From Luscinia megarhynchos (taxonomy: Eukaryota > Chordata > Aves > Passeriformes > Turdidae), in the NCBI GenBank assembly GCA_034336665.1, contig CM067570.1, positions 11,802,002 through 11,866,001 of the forward strand: 64,000 nt of DNA. The letters are read 5' to 3'. The notes under the pieces were generated by a model, which saw nothing but the letters and a program-made list of their open reading frames with translations, was not told the DNA's origin and made no database searches. Below, piece after piece: positions 11,726 through 24,350 of the stretch (position 1 is the first letter of the stretch; every line of letters begins with the position of its first letter). The position numbers and the translations under genes are program-made.

Positions 11726-14700
11726 CAATTCATCACTTCTGCAATGCGATGCCTGTGTAAGGCTGGTGTTACATAACAAACCTGCATCATAAAGTTAAAT
11801 TGTCATTGTGTAAAACTTAAAGTAGATTTTCATTTTGAGTTCATGCTTAAAAATAATAAAAATTATCTTGCCTCAAGCTCTCTCCATTTTCTGATAAATA
11901 AGTTTGGCAATCATGATAGAATTGCCAAACAGAAATGAAGAATTCATTCCTTAAGCTGATTACTTTTCTGGAAAAGCATGTGTGCCAGACAGTTTAAGAA
12001 CTTGAGTGTTTAGTTTATAAAACATTGGCTCATGTCTATCATCTTTGTCAAAGATATCTACAATTTATAGCTTACTACAGGTTACCCAGCTGGTTCAAGT
12101 TCTTTTGTTTTTTATTTTAAAAAAAAAAAAGTCAAACAAAACAAACAAAAACCAAAAAACCACCACCTCTGAACTTTTACACTCCTGTGTGTTTTAGCTG
12201 TGAGTCCTAAATGGAGTCTCCCATGAATAATTCAAGTTCCTCAGTTTCTTATTTTAGCATCAAAACTGTAGCAATACGTGACTAAAGGAAGTCTAGCCAA
12301 GATACTATGGAGCTCTAAATCAATGCAAAAATGAGATTAAAGATAGATATTTCTATTATAACAATGAATGAAAATATTGTTCTATAGCTTGTCGAAACAA
12401 CCTTTTAAACAGTAGTGCTTTATTTAAAAGCAGGAGGAAAAAAAATAAAAGAAAAATAAGCCAGTTTAACCTATAATTAAGTAGGTAAACTATGAAGAGT
12501 GCTACAGCCAATTTTGGAATGCTACTTATTTGGAAGGTTTCCAATATCAGCAATGGTGAATGGATATAAAAGGTGATGACTATATTTGTATTACGTAGCA
12601 ATGATTTTTTTTCAAGAACAGTATCAAGAGACAAACAACAGGTTTTTTCCTCATTACATCATTCTCCAGATTGTACCAGTTTAGCAAGTTTAGTCTGAGG
12701 AGGAAATGATTCAGATTTCATCACTGCAGCCTAATTCAGCTTTTGTTACTTGTTTGAAAGAAGAAAAAGCATACATGCAATTTCTAACCACATCAATTGA
12801 GTTAAAAGGTGACTAATAAAAGGTCCTGAACCTATTGCTGTTATGATTGAAGGAAATTTTGCCTCAACTTCACTGGTGCAAGACTAAGGCCCTATAAAAT
12901 TTAGATTTCATATACTTTTACCGGGGACTTCCTGTTACAGTAGAATATTAAAAAAATTTTAAGCAATACTTTCTAGCCTAAGAAAATTAATTGGATTCTA
13001 GACAATAAATATAACCTACCTAGCACCAATGCAAATCAATATAAGCCTTCCACTAGCAAGCATTGTGCTTCACCATGGTAGGAGAAAACCCAGTGTTGTT
13101 CTGCAGAAGCTCCTGTATAAGATCAAGGTGCAAAGCAGAAATACTGCAGAGAGATCCATGTGTAAACATTGCTGCCCACCTTCCCCACCTCACTACTTTA
13201 AAGAAAGCACTCACCACATTTGCGTCAGCTGGGAAACGCTGCTACCTCCCTCTTTCCCCACACATTCTGCAGACCACTAGCATGTTAAGTAACACAGGAG
13301 CTAAAACAAACTTGATACTTTCTTCTGATGAAATGAGCCCTCAAATGCAATTCTTTGCTTTCTCTCACCTAACTGACCTTGGAGCCAAGAAAATAATATG
13401 TGTCTTTTGAAATATGTTTTGAAGCATTTTTTATGGTACCTAAAAAGATTTTATTCCCTTTATTTTAAGGCAGAGTTTTGTGTCAACTACTGCATTTAAC
13501 TGATAACGTTTTTCCTTAATTTTTGCATCACTCTCACTCTCTATTTTGCCTTTATGCACCGAAGGTAATTTAGAAGAGTTCTGATACTTCTTGTTCAGTT
13601 ATTATCACTCTGTGACTAAAATGCTACAGTTCTCATAACACTGAGTGAACCACTTAGCTTCGTTAAAAAGTGCTGCTTTAAAAAACATATATACAATATC
13701 AAGAAACTGCTTCCATAAACTAGGTCCTCTTGCAGCTTTAATTACTCTGTCTGGGAGCAGATAAAATATCCTTTTGTTTAACTGTCTTGGACCAACTTTC
13801 TGTAGCCCTCTTTTACCTGATAGTGCCCAGTACATCAGAAAGCAGGTTTATATGCAAAGGTTCAGGTTATGATTATGTCCATATACAATCCAGTGTTTTA
13901 TGCTTCTTCTAAACCTTTCCTCTTATTAAGGTTTTAGAACACCATCAAGCACAATTTTGCTTTCCAACCTCTCTGGTTATGCCTGGATTTCACTTACTTT
14001 AACTTAACCTCACATGCCACTGACTTCACATAATGTATTGCCACATCACTTTTCCCCCTTAATTAGATTAAAATTTGTATCCCACCCTCTATTGTAATTC
14101 TTTGCTTTACCCACATCTTTGGCAGATGTCTCCGATTTGCAAGTTCTTCATTTCCCATCAGTTTCTTGAGATTAATTATTATCCTGATTTTTTTTCTGTA
14201 TGCCCTTAAGTAGGTTCTATTTTGATTGATGCTTCACCCAGCTTTCCTGCACTCTCTTCTCTTCCTCAAGATGCCTACAAACACCTAACCAAGCTTAACT
14301 TCTCTCTGCCACACCTGCTTAGCCACACTTTGGAGAACCTGAGATTACCTTGCCCTCCCTGCACCACATAACACTGGAAAACATCCAGAGAAAACTATCA
14401 CAGAGAGACCTTCTGTTGAAGCATTCAGAAATTAAGTCTCTATAACTTTCTCCTAAACCAATGTCAACATACACCATGACCAAAGGTTTCTTCTCAGCTA
14501 TTATCAATTACCCAACCAAAAGCTGTTTTGAGGTCATCCCATATCCAACTGTAACTACCCAGCTGATGATCAAATCTCCCACTCCTTTGTAATTACACTG
14601 TCTGTGATGACCTTAATGCCACATGATAGTTCTTCTAACCACACAAGTCCCTTCACTCCACCTTACAGCCACCCAGGATCGAGGTGATAAGCAGTGAAGT

Positions 14701-17700
14701 GCTCCCTTTTACCATGTCTCAGTCTGAGATTACTGGAAAAGCTTTAAAGAACAGCCCTATAAATGGTTGTGCAGGACTCTCAAACAGTGTGGTATGGCAA
14801 GCCTACCAAAATATTGGCTGGAGAGGTTATGACTGCTCTTTTTAGACAGATCACAGAGATAAGCATGGAGAAAGAAGAGTTAAGTCAAACAAAAAACTGT
14901 GACATGAGAACTGGGCATGAACTCGTCATGAGTTAACATATGCTGTGAGTTGAAGATAGCTACCCACCAGGTGTGATAGCCCATCACTACAAGGCAGGAG
15001 GAAAGGACTGAATTTTTTTCTTACAGTCCAATAAATAGATGTGGTTGTCTCTAAAACAAGAAATGAAATTCAGAAAGGGAATAGATATCTCTTCTAGTCC
15101 TTCAGTCATGTTCTCTGAAAGACAAAAAAGGGACCTTCAGTATATTACAGAATGTTCCTTGCTGTATGTACTACCCTTCACTGATCACCCAGACTATATA
15201 GTCTTTCCAGAATGCTTACTCCCTCTGGCTTAGCTACTGCCCCTTTCTTTGCACGTGAGAACATTAAGTGGCTAAGAGTTTAATTTAGCCAGATCTAAAT
15301 TTATTTTATTTGACCCCTCTAGCAAGCATAGTTCAGATGTCGTTGTTCAAGTAACATCCTCTGAAGTCAATGAGGGAACTCCAATGCAAGGAGCAATTTT
15401 GAGGTCAATGTTTCCCAACAGGCAAGAAATAAATATCTAGACTGTGAAGTCAATAAGACAATGGAAACACTTAAGTAAAGCCTGTATTTAAATGCTTTTC
15501 ATTTTTGAAGCCGTAACTACTGGAACCCACATAGAAATTTCTGCTTTGTTTGGCTGTGCATTTTAAAAAGAAACAAAGCTTTTCCTCCTTTAAGAGGTCA
15601 GGCCAGGATCAAGCTTAATAGGCCACAGACCATATATCAAAGATTTCAGTATACTTTTGAAGTGGAATTAAATCATATTTCTTAGGTTAAGTGTAACTCA
15701 TCACAAGAGTTGAAGTCATCTCAGACATCAGAGATCTGCAGGCTATTGAGCTTCTGTTATTAAATATTTTTTTCCATTTCAGCTGACTAGTGCCTAAAGG
15801 CTGATTGCGCAGAATAGTTATAACTTGTTGGGGAAAGAAGGGGCAAACTTTGTCTTCTCCCTAGTTGGATTAATGAACTCATTATACATTACATATTTAT
15901 GGGCATTGTCTAAGGACAGACAACGTAAATCTAAAAAATGGCCAGTAATGAAACTCTAGAAGATTTGAAGGAAGATTAGATGAGTCAAAAAATAGAAAAT
16001 TGATTATTATTTTAGACTTTGAATATTTATTGCCTATATTTGTACAGAAACTACTATCAGCTTTTCCTTTATACAAATCTATTCTTAATAGATACTTCTC
16101 CCCCCAAAAACTTAGTAAGACAGGACAGCACATGGAAAAAAATCAGCCTTCCTTCAATAAAAAATAATTAAAATTGTAATATTTCATTTTCTAATATAAT
16201 TAAAAGCTAATTAAATTTAAAGTAGGATACTTTGATTTCCCTTGTTGCATTTTTATACTGCAACCTGAATCTCACATAATTAATTTAAAAGGGACAATTA
16301 AAGTCTAACTAGCTTGCAATATTTTTTCTTTTATAGACTACAAGTGCAAATCTAACAGTTAAACTGATAATTTGGGATAGCAACTGATCACTTGAACTCT
16401 GCAGTATTCAGCAAGTGTAATTTTATGCATCTAGATGAAGAGTTGCCCAACAGTCAAACACAAAAAAGGTAAAAAGCATAAAATCATATTTTAAAAGTAC
16501 TCTATAGTTACTTCGGTATTAGATTGGCAAGACACAAAACAAAGTGACTGTGTTTTCATTCAAACAGTCTTTAAATGATGCCCCACTAGAAGCATTACAT
16601 AACCAGTCACAAAGTTTTTGCCTTTAGATCACACACTTAAAGTGTCTCATCAAAATTGCATCTTGAAGGAAAGAAAATCACGACTTATTAAATATAAATA
16701 TATGATGTTAAAAACTGCTTTTAGTGTGGTTATGTAATATTTATTGTTCTGTGGCTAAGGTCATATAAAGATCACATGTGACAGGTGATGTATTTTTATT
16801 GCTCTCTTTATGTTAAATGCCTTTCTACTAAGCTAATTTAAATGTTCTTGTCTCCTTGTTCTGGGAAGTATTTAAATCATGAAGTTCACAGGCACTGTTA
16901 TACTCCAAATAATTCAGAAGCCAAACCAGAACTATTTCAGAAGTTACCTTTTAGAAATACCATAGTTTGGGTACAGGTAGCAGAATTATGTTCTTGGTTC
17001 ACGTACCAGACTATTATGAAACTTACATTTACTCAGTTCTAGCAGGTCCTGACAGGATTTCACACTTGTGCTGGGACCCACCAAAACTGCTATTTCCAAG
17101 GCTGTATTTATCCCCCATTGGAAAGCCACTACCCAGTGTGGTATGATAGCCAAATTATTGCTCAAGAGAGAGTAGGGCAGCTCAGTAGGTCAGCACAGGG
17201 TACAACTCCTTGCCTGCTCCTGGTTCTACCTGGCCACGCATGACCCTCTCTTTCAAAGCCATGACATTCATCAGTGAGTTTAATTACCCCAGCTGACACC
17301 CAAGGAGAGCTCTGCTCATTCACAGAGCAGGTAAGACAGAAACATGCTGTGAAAGCACAACAAACTCCCCACCCCTCCGCTGCTAATGAGCTTCAACCCT
17401 GACCTAAAAGCACCAGCAAATATTGAACCCCAGGTCTGTACAGCCACGGCCTCTGGGGCTGCAAAGGAGAACAACCATTTGTGATGGGGATTTATAATTA
17501 CCATTTCTGACCATTGTAGTAGAGAACTCGGTAGGATAACAAAAGCTACTGGCTTCATTCTTTGCCAGGAATATTTTCTTGCATCACTAGAGAACAAGCA
17601 CCAGCTTTTACAAAAGAGAGGATACCTTTGTTCATATCCGACCAAGTGATTTCTATTTTCAGGGCAGACAAGCCACTCCTTTGATAACACCTTCGCGTGG

Positions 17701-18189
17701 CCAGTACAAATGACTGTGCACCTCTATTTGCAAAGTGCTGCCTCTGTTTTGATAAATTAAACATAGTCCAGAGTACTTTTATGTATTCTAAATGAAGAGA
17801 GGAACAGATCTTCCTTCCTTTGAAGTTGTGGCTAGCTTCCAAGTTACTTCAAAAGGGAGAAAGTTTGGGTACTTGTTCAGAGTTAACAAAGGTGTAACAG
17901 TGGAATTTAGCTTAAGGTATAGGAAAACATTCCCATTAATTAGCAAGATAAGAATATGCCATGTTCAACCCCAAACCACTCCACTGCTTTTGAAAGAAGA
18001 GAAAATTAGGCTAGCCCCACTGATGCATTTGATGCAGCAGAGTTTTGTGATCCTATATCAAAGTTTAGGACCATAATTCAATGAGGTAAAAGCTTTTTTC
18101 ATCAAGATAGACCAATATGACTTTTAATACTCTTTCATGAGTGTCCAAGGTACCAGTTACTTATACGCATCAGTAATTATTGTATTGTA
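11726..18189. other. No gene seen; AT-rich desert
   Basis: About 6.5 kb without a supportable gene. 12818-12900 and 15350-15430 have the wording of old amniote repeats (phrases such as GAAGTCAATGAGGGA). 13900-14650 is C+T-rich decayed sequence that may be an old LINE 3' region I cannot assign. An octamer lies at 13029-13036. 15880-16740 is very AT-rich. Poly-A/T runs are short. Confidence 0.45.
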
Positions 18190-18660
18190 CAGTATCACAC
18201 ACTGAAAACTCAGTCAAAAATGTAAATGGGTTGTAAGTGTCAATGCAAATTCTCCCGTTCTGAGAATGTGCAATATGCAAGCATGGATTATTTATTAATT
18301 TTTGTCACCACTGATTGATATCTTGATTAATTGCCAGAAGGCATTGGACCAGGTGTTAACTATGTGCAGATTGGATGCAGTGTTCTGTGAACTTCACGCT
18401 GTATTAAAGGCACAGACATGCCCAGTTGGAGCAATAAGCCTTTGTTTGCTTTGGCAGGGCTTGCAGCTCCCCGGGGCCAATGCCATAAAGAGGTTTCTGT
18501 TAGAAGCCGCAGTGCTCATTGTAGAAAAATTGCCCCTCAAAAAATTAGCATGGTACAATGAAGGATGCATAATGTTACGCAAATGACAGCTGCTTAGCTG
18601 AAACAATAGCTAGGAGATGGCATTTGCCAGGGTGCACATCTCATGTAAATTAACTTACTA
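18190..18660. promoter_or_regulatory. Candidate enhancer-like conserved block
   Basis: Non-repetitive sequence dense in transcription-factor words: octamer ATGCAAAT at 18243-18250, homeodomain-type ATTAATT words near 18293 and 18325, a C/EBP-type TTACGCAA at 18575-18582 and an E-box CAGCTG at 18587-18592. The block ends with a TACTAAC plus TTTCAG arrangement just before 18671. The motif clustering supports an enhancer, but conservation must be tested by alignment. Confidence 0.4.
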
Positions 18661-18670
18661 ACTGTTTCAG

Positions 18671-19104
18671 GAAAAATAAAAGAAGTGAAGCCTGAACCTG
18701 TACGACCACTTCATGGATCCATCCTGAGGGCACAGAAGAACTGCAAACTCCCACTAATATCAAAGAAAGTTGGACGGGGCCCTCAGCCTCTGCCCCTCAG
18801 ATGCCGCCAGGAGCCGAGCAGGCACGGGCTGCCAGAAGCAAAGTTTGCCTTGTCAGGGCAGAACAAAGCCCTGGAATCTGCTTTACAGGTGGAAATCCAG
18901 AGTCATTTCCCCCATAGCAGCAAATCCACAGCTGCTGAGCCAGCACCAAAGGGAGACCACCAGAGCCCCTGTCCACAGCCAAGAGCAGAGCCCAGGCTGG
19001 AGGTGCACGAGGGCTTCTCTCCTTCGCCCACCTTGCGGAACCAGAGCTCCCCTAGGATTGCAGCTCTAATCTCTAACCCCAGGGATGGGTGGAATTTCCC
19101 CTGA
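18671..19104 (+). other. Possible terminal exon with open frame
   Basis: A branch-point-like TACTAAC and TGTTTCAG precede 18671. From there one frame stays open for about 144 codons to a stop at 19102-19104, beginning KIKEVKPEPVRPLHGSIL (18 residues from 18673). The product would be proline-, serine- and arginine-rich and low-complexity, without a domain I recognise. The TACTAAC is closer than usual to the AG, and 140-codon frames are expected by chance here. It may be a lineage-specific or non-coding RNA exon, or nothing. Confidence 0.15.
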
Positions 19105-19856
19105 TTTACAGCAACGGGGAAAAGGCCCAGTGGAGCCAAAATGCTTCAAGGGGGAGCAGAATCAGTGCCTGGGCCTTTGTGTCCTCTGCACAGCAGAAGG
19201 GACATTGTCCTTGTTCAACCGATTAGAAATACTAATCATTGACATCAAAATCTAGCCTCAGAGTGCAGGCTAAACCAGAAAAGGCTATGCAGCACGAAAA
19301 CAGAAACAGCATTAGGGGAAAAGAAAAAAAAAGAAGAAAAAAATATATAGTTGCAATCTGCTCTGGGTTGAGTCGCATTAGTTTTTGCATCTTTAAATCA
19401 AGGAAAGGCCTTGGTTTGTTCTGAGCATGTTGGTGGAAAATAAATTCACATGAATGCATGGCATAATATGAGGGAATAGAAACAGAACAGAACAGAACGA
19501 AACATGATTTAACCCCAGAATTCTGGGCCATAAAGAAAATATGTTGAAAGCCAAGACTAAAGCAACCAATCATTTGTCATTTCTAAGGGAGGAGAACAAT
19601 CACTTAATATATGGGAGCTGGAAGGGGGAAGGAGGAGAGCACTGAGCACTGGTTTGATTTACATAGGAGTTTCCCTTCATAGTGCAAGGATTAACACAGC
19701 CCCTACTGAAAAGGCGAGAGGGCTCTAAAAGCAAACAAGGTAGTGTTTGGGATTTTTTTTTTTTCTTTTTTTTCTTCTCCTTCAGAGAGGGCCCCGTGAT
19801 ACTGCAACTGTTGCTCATCACATTAGCAGTGTGGGAACAGGAAAAAACTCATACCA
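19105..19856. other. No gene seen; purine-rich stretch
   Basis: Contains A-rich purine sequence at 19318-19345, a short CAGAA-type tandem near 19480-19500, an AATAAA at about 19438 and a T-rich run (19752-19780). No coding frame is supported. Confidence 0.45.
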
Positions 19857-19901
19857 GGGAAGGGGGAGAGGGGAGGAGGGCTCCAGGCATGGGGGAGGGG
19901 G
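19857..19901 (+). other. G-quadruplex-prone G tract
   Basis: Four G-runs separated by short loops lie at 19857-19880 (GGG, GGGGG, GGGG, GGG), followed by two more runs at 19891-19901. This meets the usual G3+ with loops of 1-7 criterion on the plus strand. The surrounding 150 bp is purine-rich. Folding in vivo is inference. Confidence 0.6.
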
Positions 19902-20079
19902 ACATCAGTTGACAGCAAAGAGAAGCAATTAAAACCTAAAATAAGAGGTGGTTGTGAAATGGTCTTTGCATTAGGACTCAGCCAACAAAAATGTTTACTT
20001 TGTAACAGAACTACTATGGTCTGAATGATAAATCAAGACCAAGTAATTACTCATCACCTATTTGGGGATGGAAAAAAGC

Positions 20080-20310
20080 GATGACGCCAGGGAGGCAGGG
20101 CTCAGCCCAGCCAAGCCCCAACAGCCATGCTGGGAATTAAAGCCACTGCTACTGCTGGAATTGGGAATTGCATTTGCATGATGGAGATCCCCAGGTCTCA
20201 CCCTGACTCTCCAAACCACATCCAGTTGGGAACAACAGGAAGCCAGCATGGCTGGATCAGGGTAATAAAGCCTATTTCAAAGGCCATGTCTGGCATTATG
20301 AGCTTCAAGT
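20080..20310. promoter_or_regulatory. Candidate conserved block with octamer
   Basis: Non-repetitive sequence with a balanced base mix and the octamer on the minus strand (ATTTGCAT, 20172-20179). That octamer is embedded in a GCATTTGCATGATG context that also resembles a POU/SOX or homeodomain composite. No repeat family is recognised. It ends near 20310, before AT-rich decayed sequence. Confidence 0.35.
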
Positions 20311-20929
20311 GCTAAGATGGATCTTGCAAACAACACTCATGTTGAAGGACAAGCATTTTCTGTGGAACTGCTCTTAAACATCATACTTGGTGAAATATAA
20401 AAACCAAAATTCAACTTGTTAAACTAACACAGAAGCTATGACACAGAAGCAATGATTAAGCACAAAAGCAGATGCTTTAAGTTCTTAAAAATAAGATGCA
20501 CTTGTTAAAATGTTAGACTTTGGAGACCAAAAGATTTTAAAACAAAACAGAACAACCACAAACCCCTCAAATTAGTTGAAAGTGTGAAAATTAGCAGCAA
20601 GCATATACAGATATGGAGACAAAGAAAACTCTTTTTGGACAACTTCAGCCATAGGTTGCCATACCAACAATCTTGAAACAAGGGATCTGATCTAACTCCA
20701 TTATGGATTTAAGTCTGCTAATATGTACCAGCCTATAACCTGGTCTTGTATTACCTAAAAAGCCAACTAATTTTATGTCATTTAGACTATTATTCATGTC
20801 AATTGACTAGATTATTTTTTATAGTAATAAAACATTGTTAAAGGATATATTTCTACATTCATAGCTGCAACCAACAACGCCTTTAGAGTGTGATGGGGCT
20901 ACACATAAGAGCAGACTAGCTCTGTAGTA

Positions 20930-22620
20930 GAGCACTGGGCATAGGAATATCAGAATCATCCAACACAACCCTTTGCAACTGGACAACCTTAACATAACAT
21001 CTTGCCCATACTCCTTTTTTACTGCATCTTAAAAATTGAATTTGTTGCCCTTTTAGAAAGCTTTTCCAGAACTTAGCAGTTTTGTTGATGAATAGAAACC
21101 TTTCATTTAATCTTAACCATATTCGTGACCAACTTAATGTTTAGCTTTGCTACCAACACTGTTCTTTGGATTAACTCCTCCCCCCCACACGTTATTTACC
21201 CATGTGATTTGCTTATATACAGCAATTATTTCCCCTCTGTGCTTTCATTTTACTGAAAGAGCCAAACACTTTTCAGCTCTACTCATAAAATAGACTCTCC
21301 ATTTTCCCAGTCCTCTATGCTAACCTTTCTTTGAAGCTGCTCCAGTAAACCACTCTCTGTTGAGTATGGGTGACTAAAAGTTACATCTTATTTTGTGTAT
21401 ACAAAGCCTTATTTACAAGCATTAAGAGCTCATATCTCCACTATAAATAGTTGCACTCTGCCTTTTTCATGGCTGGATCACAAGGTAGCTCACAATGGTC
21501 CTCTGTACAACTGCTATACCCTTCAGTAGTTGTACACCCTGAATGTGTAACTTTTACTACTTCTATACCAGTTTCTGGCTGATAAATTCACATCTTACAA
21601 CAAGAACTAATGCTGGTGTTCTCAAAGTCACAACAACCATACAACATAAAATTCCTGATCATTCAAAACACAGGCCATCCCAGACATCACAGTGCTTCCT
21701 GCAACTTTGCCTCCAACATTGTTGACAACAATGTATCTCATTGGCACTTTGCTTTTTTTCCCTTTTTTGCCCCACAGTCCTTTAAATTTAATATTATTCA
21801 TCTCTCTGGAACCAAAAGTAAGGTTTTCTTCCCATCATAACTTTTACAATACCTGCCTTACAATACCAAATCATACTTTCTTCTCAACTAATACTTTCCT
21901 ATGGAACACCTCACTAAATGCTTGATTGAAAAACAAATACATGAGATCTAGCACAGTTGGCTTGCCTATAAGAACAGCAATCACATCAAAGAATACTATA
22001 GGATTAGTCTGGCATTATTATCTTTTGTTAAAAGTATACTACATTTTTATCACATTCTCCACTATCTTGTCTGATAATACTTCCCCTCAGAATTTGTTCC
22101 AAAAAGTTGCATACTTCTCAGGCCAGACTAACAAGTTTGTAGTTGCCTGGATAATTTTTCCATATTTCCTTAATGTCTATGGATAATACATTTGCTATTC
22201 CACAGTCACAACATCAGCTTGACAAATGCATTAAAAATCTACACTGGTGGAATTCCATTGCACACTGCCAGATTTTTCAACTTTTTTTTTTTTTTTTTTT
22301 GAATGTAGGCTATCTCCTGCCTGCATCTTGAGTGCATTAAGTTCTTTAGTCATAATTCCACTTCAATGTGCCAGTATTCACTATACATACTCATTCTCAT
22401 TGGAAGTCTTGATTTTACCTTCACACTTCATCATATTTATTTAAAAACTAGAGGAAAAACATCAACTTACTTATTGGGAGACTACTAAATTTTTGATTGC
22501 ATCATTGCTGAGCAACATCACTTCCTCGTTCCTTGTTCTCTTTTATTTGTATGACTAAAGAAAGTTTTACTATTTAACTTCCTTTGTAAGAATACAGGTC
22601 AGCTTGACCTCTGGCAATTC
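20930..22620 (-). repeat. Ancient CR1/L3-clade LINE relic, antisense
   Basis: On the plus strand the segment follows the antisense of an old CR1/L3-type LINE over about 1.7 kb. Landmarks in order: 21064-21130 (antisense 'AACTTAGCAG...GAATAGAAACCTTTCATTTAATC'), 21230-21360 (pyrimidine-rich, 'CTTTGAAGCTGCTCCAG'), 21900-22020 ('CACTAAATGCTTGATTGAAA' through 'TTAGTCTGGCATTATT') and 22090-22170 ('AATTTGTTCCAAAAAG' through 'GTAGTTGCCTGGATAATTTT'). The last two are the reverse-transcriptase coding region in antisense. It is fully degraded, with no intact frame. The clade is assigned from memory of reptilian CR1/L3 sequences. Confidence 0.65.
22282..22300. repeat. Poly-T tract inside LINE relic
   Basis: A run of 19 T lies within the antisense LINE relic. 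It is best explained by slippage of a short A-run or a tiny insertion after the LINE arrived. Confidence 0.9.
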
Positions 22621-24326
22621 TGAAAGTAGTACAGAGACTCAAGAAAGTTTTTAGCAATCTGTTTTATTCATCTATATGTTGACTGTGCTGCAGGACTTTC
22701 AGGTTTAGCAGGACATGTGGAAGAAAAAGGGATCTATAATACACTGCAAAATAGGAAAGATACTTCTAGCTCTCTTAAATGGCACACCTATTCTGTGGAA
22801 TAAAGATGACAATTTTGGCATCTCAAAGGACATTTAAAATCTAATGAAAATATATAAAAAGTATAAAAAGGATTCACTACAGAAATAATTTGAGTACAGC
22901 CAAGACCTAAATTATCATTACAACCTTATTTTCTCTCTTGAAATCATGCTTTGACAGCATGCACATATGCTCCCAAGCACTGTGAGCTTGCAGGAAGGAA
23001 AGAAATCTGTGAGGGAGGTAGCTTAAGGTCAACTCCCTTAATGTACAACACTAATGATTATAGCATTGCTCAGGGAATACAAGGTAAATTTATATCCAGG
23101 ACTCCAGGACTGCAGGTAATTTTTGTTTGTGAAACTTAGGAGGGTAAGGGGGATAGGGGTTACTCCATCCCACTCACTTATTCTCTCACTTCCGCTAACA
23201 TTCATTTGGAACAATCAAACTTCAGTTTTATCATATCACTGAACAAATGCCTCGAATAATAGGGGAAATTACTTTGGACAATTTGGAGTAATACTAGTTG
23301 TCTATTAAAACTAATTGTACCAATTTATCACCTTATACAACCTGCTATCAAGTTCCTAATATACTGCAGCATCTGATGCCTTCTGGTAAAGCACTGGATG
23401 GGTAACTTATAATGCCCTAGGTTAACCAGAGTTAAGTCTTGGAAAAAAGATACTTCATAAGGATTTGACTTTGAATTTGGACAAGGATGTCCGAAAGAAG
23501 TTTTATCTGTGTGCTCTCTATTAGCAAATTTGTTCCATGCTACCTGAACAGGGTACAAGCAAATGCAGGACTATAAAACAATGCCAGAGTGTGGTATGAG
23601 GTTCAACACAAGGCCCAGTTGATTCGACTGACGCATCTAATATGTGATGACAGAAGAAGCACGCTTTCCCATTTCAGGAAAACAGGAGTGCTTGATTCCA
23701 GTATTGTTAACAACAGCAAACATGTGAGTTGTGTGTCTTTCTGAAAGCACTCAGAATTGCTGAGAATGTGTAGACTTCAGCAGAGGAGAAGGGAAGAGGA
23801 AGGCAGCTGTTCCCCCTACCTTCCCATTACCCAAGCGGAAAAGCGAATTGCTGTACTTCAGCCTCAAGGATCATAATTATGAATCAAGGACTTTGATGGT
23901 GATATTCCAAAATAAGAACCAGCCATTTTCAGTCTCAACATTTATCAGCAGCTTGGACACAGTCCAATTCTTCTAATTGAAGAAGGCAACATCTGTGGTC
24001 ACAACATCCAGGTCATTCCTTGCACAGTCATCAGCACAGATGCATTAACACATGTACCAGACTGTCCCTCATATTTCTTACTCTCAGCTTCTCTCTCACC
24101 CTGGGTGAATCCTCAGGTTGTGAGCCCTGACGGAGACAGCCTTGCTGTAGACTTGGGATTGTGCCACAGCTCTGCCAGACTAGTAAACGGAAAGTAAGGA
24201 GAGCCTTGCAAGGACTCTGTTCCAAATCAATGACAGCATGGTCATTTCAGTGAACATGCAACTTCTGGAGGCTTTCCTCACCCTCCAGCATCCTGGCGGC
24301 ACATCTCAGCCTGGCATGCCAAATCT

Positions 24327-24350
24327 GAACATGTTCGTCTGAACATGTTA
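24327..24350. promoter_or_regulatory. Candidate p53/p63/p73 response element
   Basis: Two RRRCWWGYYY-type decamers lie in tandem. GAACATGTTC (24327-24336) matches perfectly. GAACATGTTA (24341-24350) fails only at the last base. The spacer is GTCT (4 bp, within the tolerated 0-13). A third partial decamer, TGGCATGCCA, lies just upstream at 24312-24321. The family rule is established. Function here is inference. The pair can also be read as everted steroid-receptor half-sites (TGTTC, GAACA). Confidence 0.5.

Noticed and set aside
13900..14650. L2 LINE 3' region
   Set aside because: General C+T texture fits, but no diagnostic L2 phrases could be aligned with confidence.
15011..15030. Exon start after a strong TTTTTTTCTTACAG acceptor
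   Set aside because: All three frames stop within about 30 nt and no donor follows at a useful distance.
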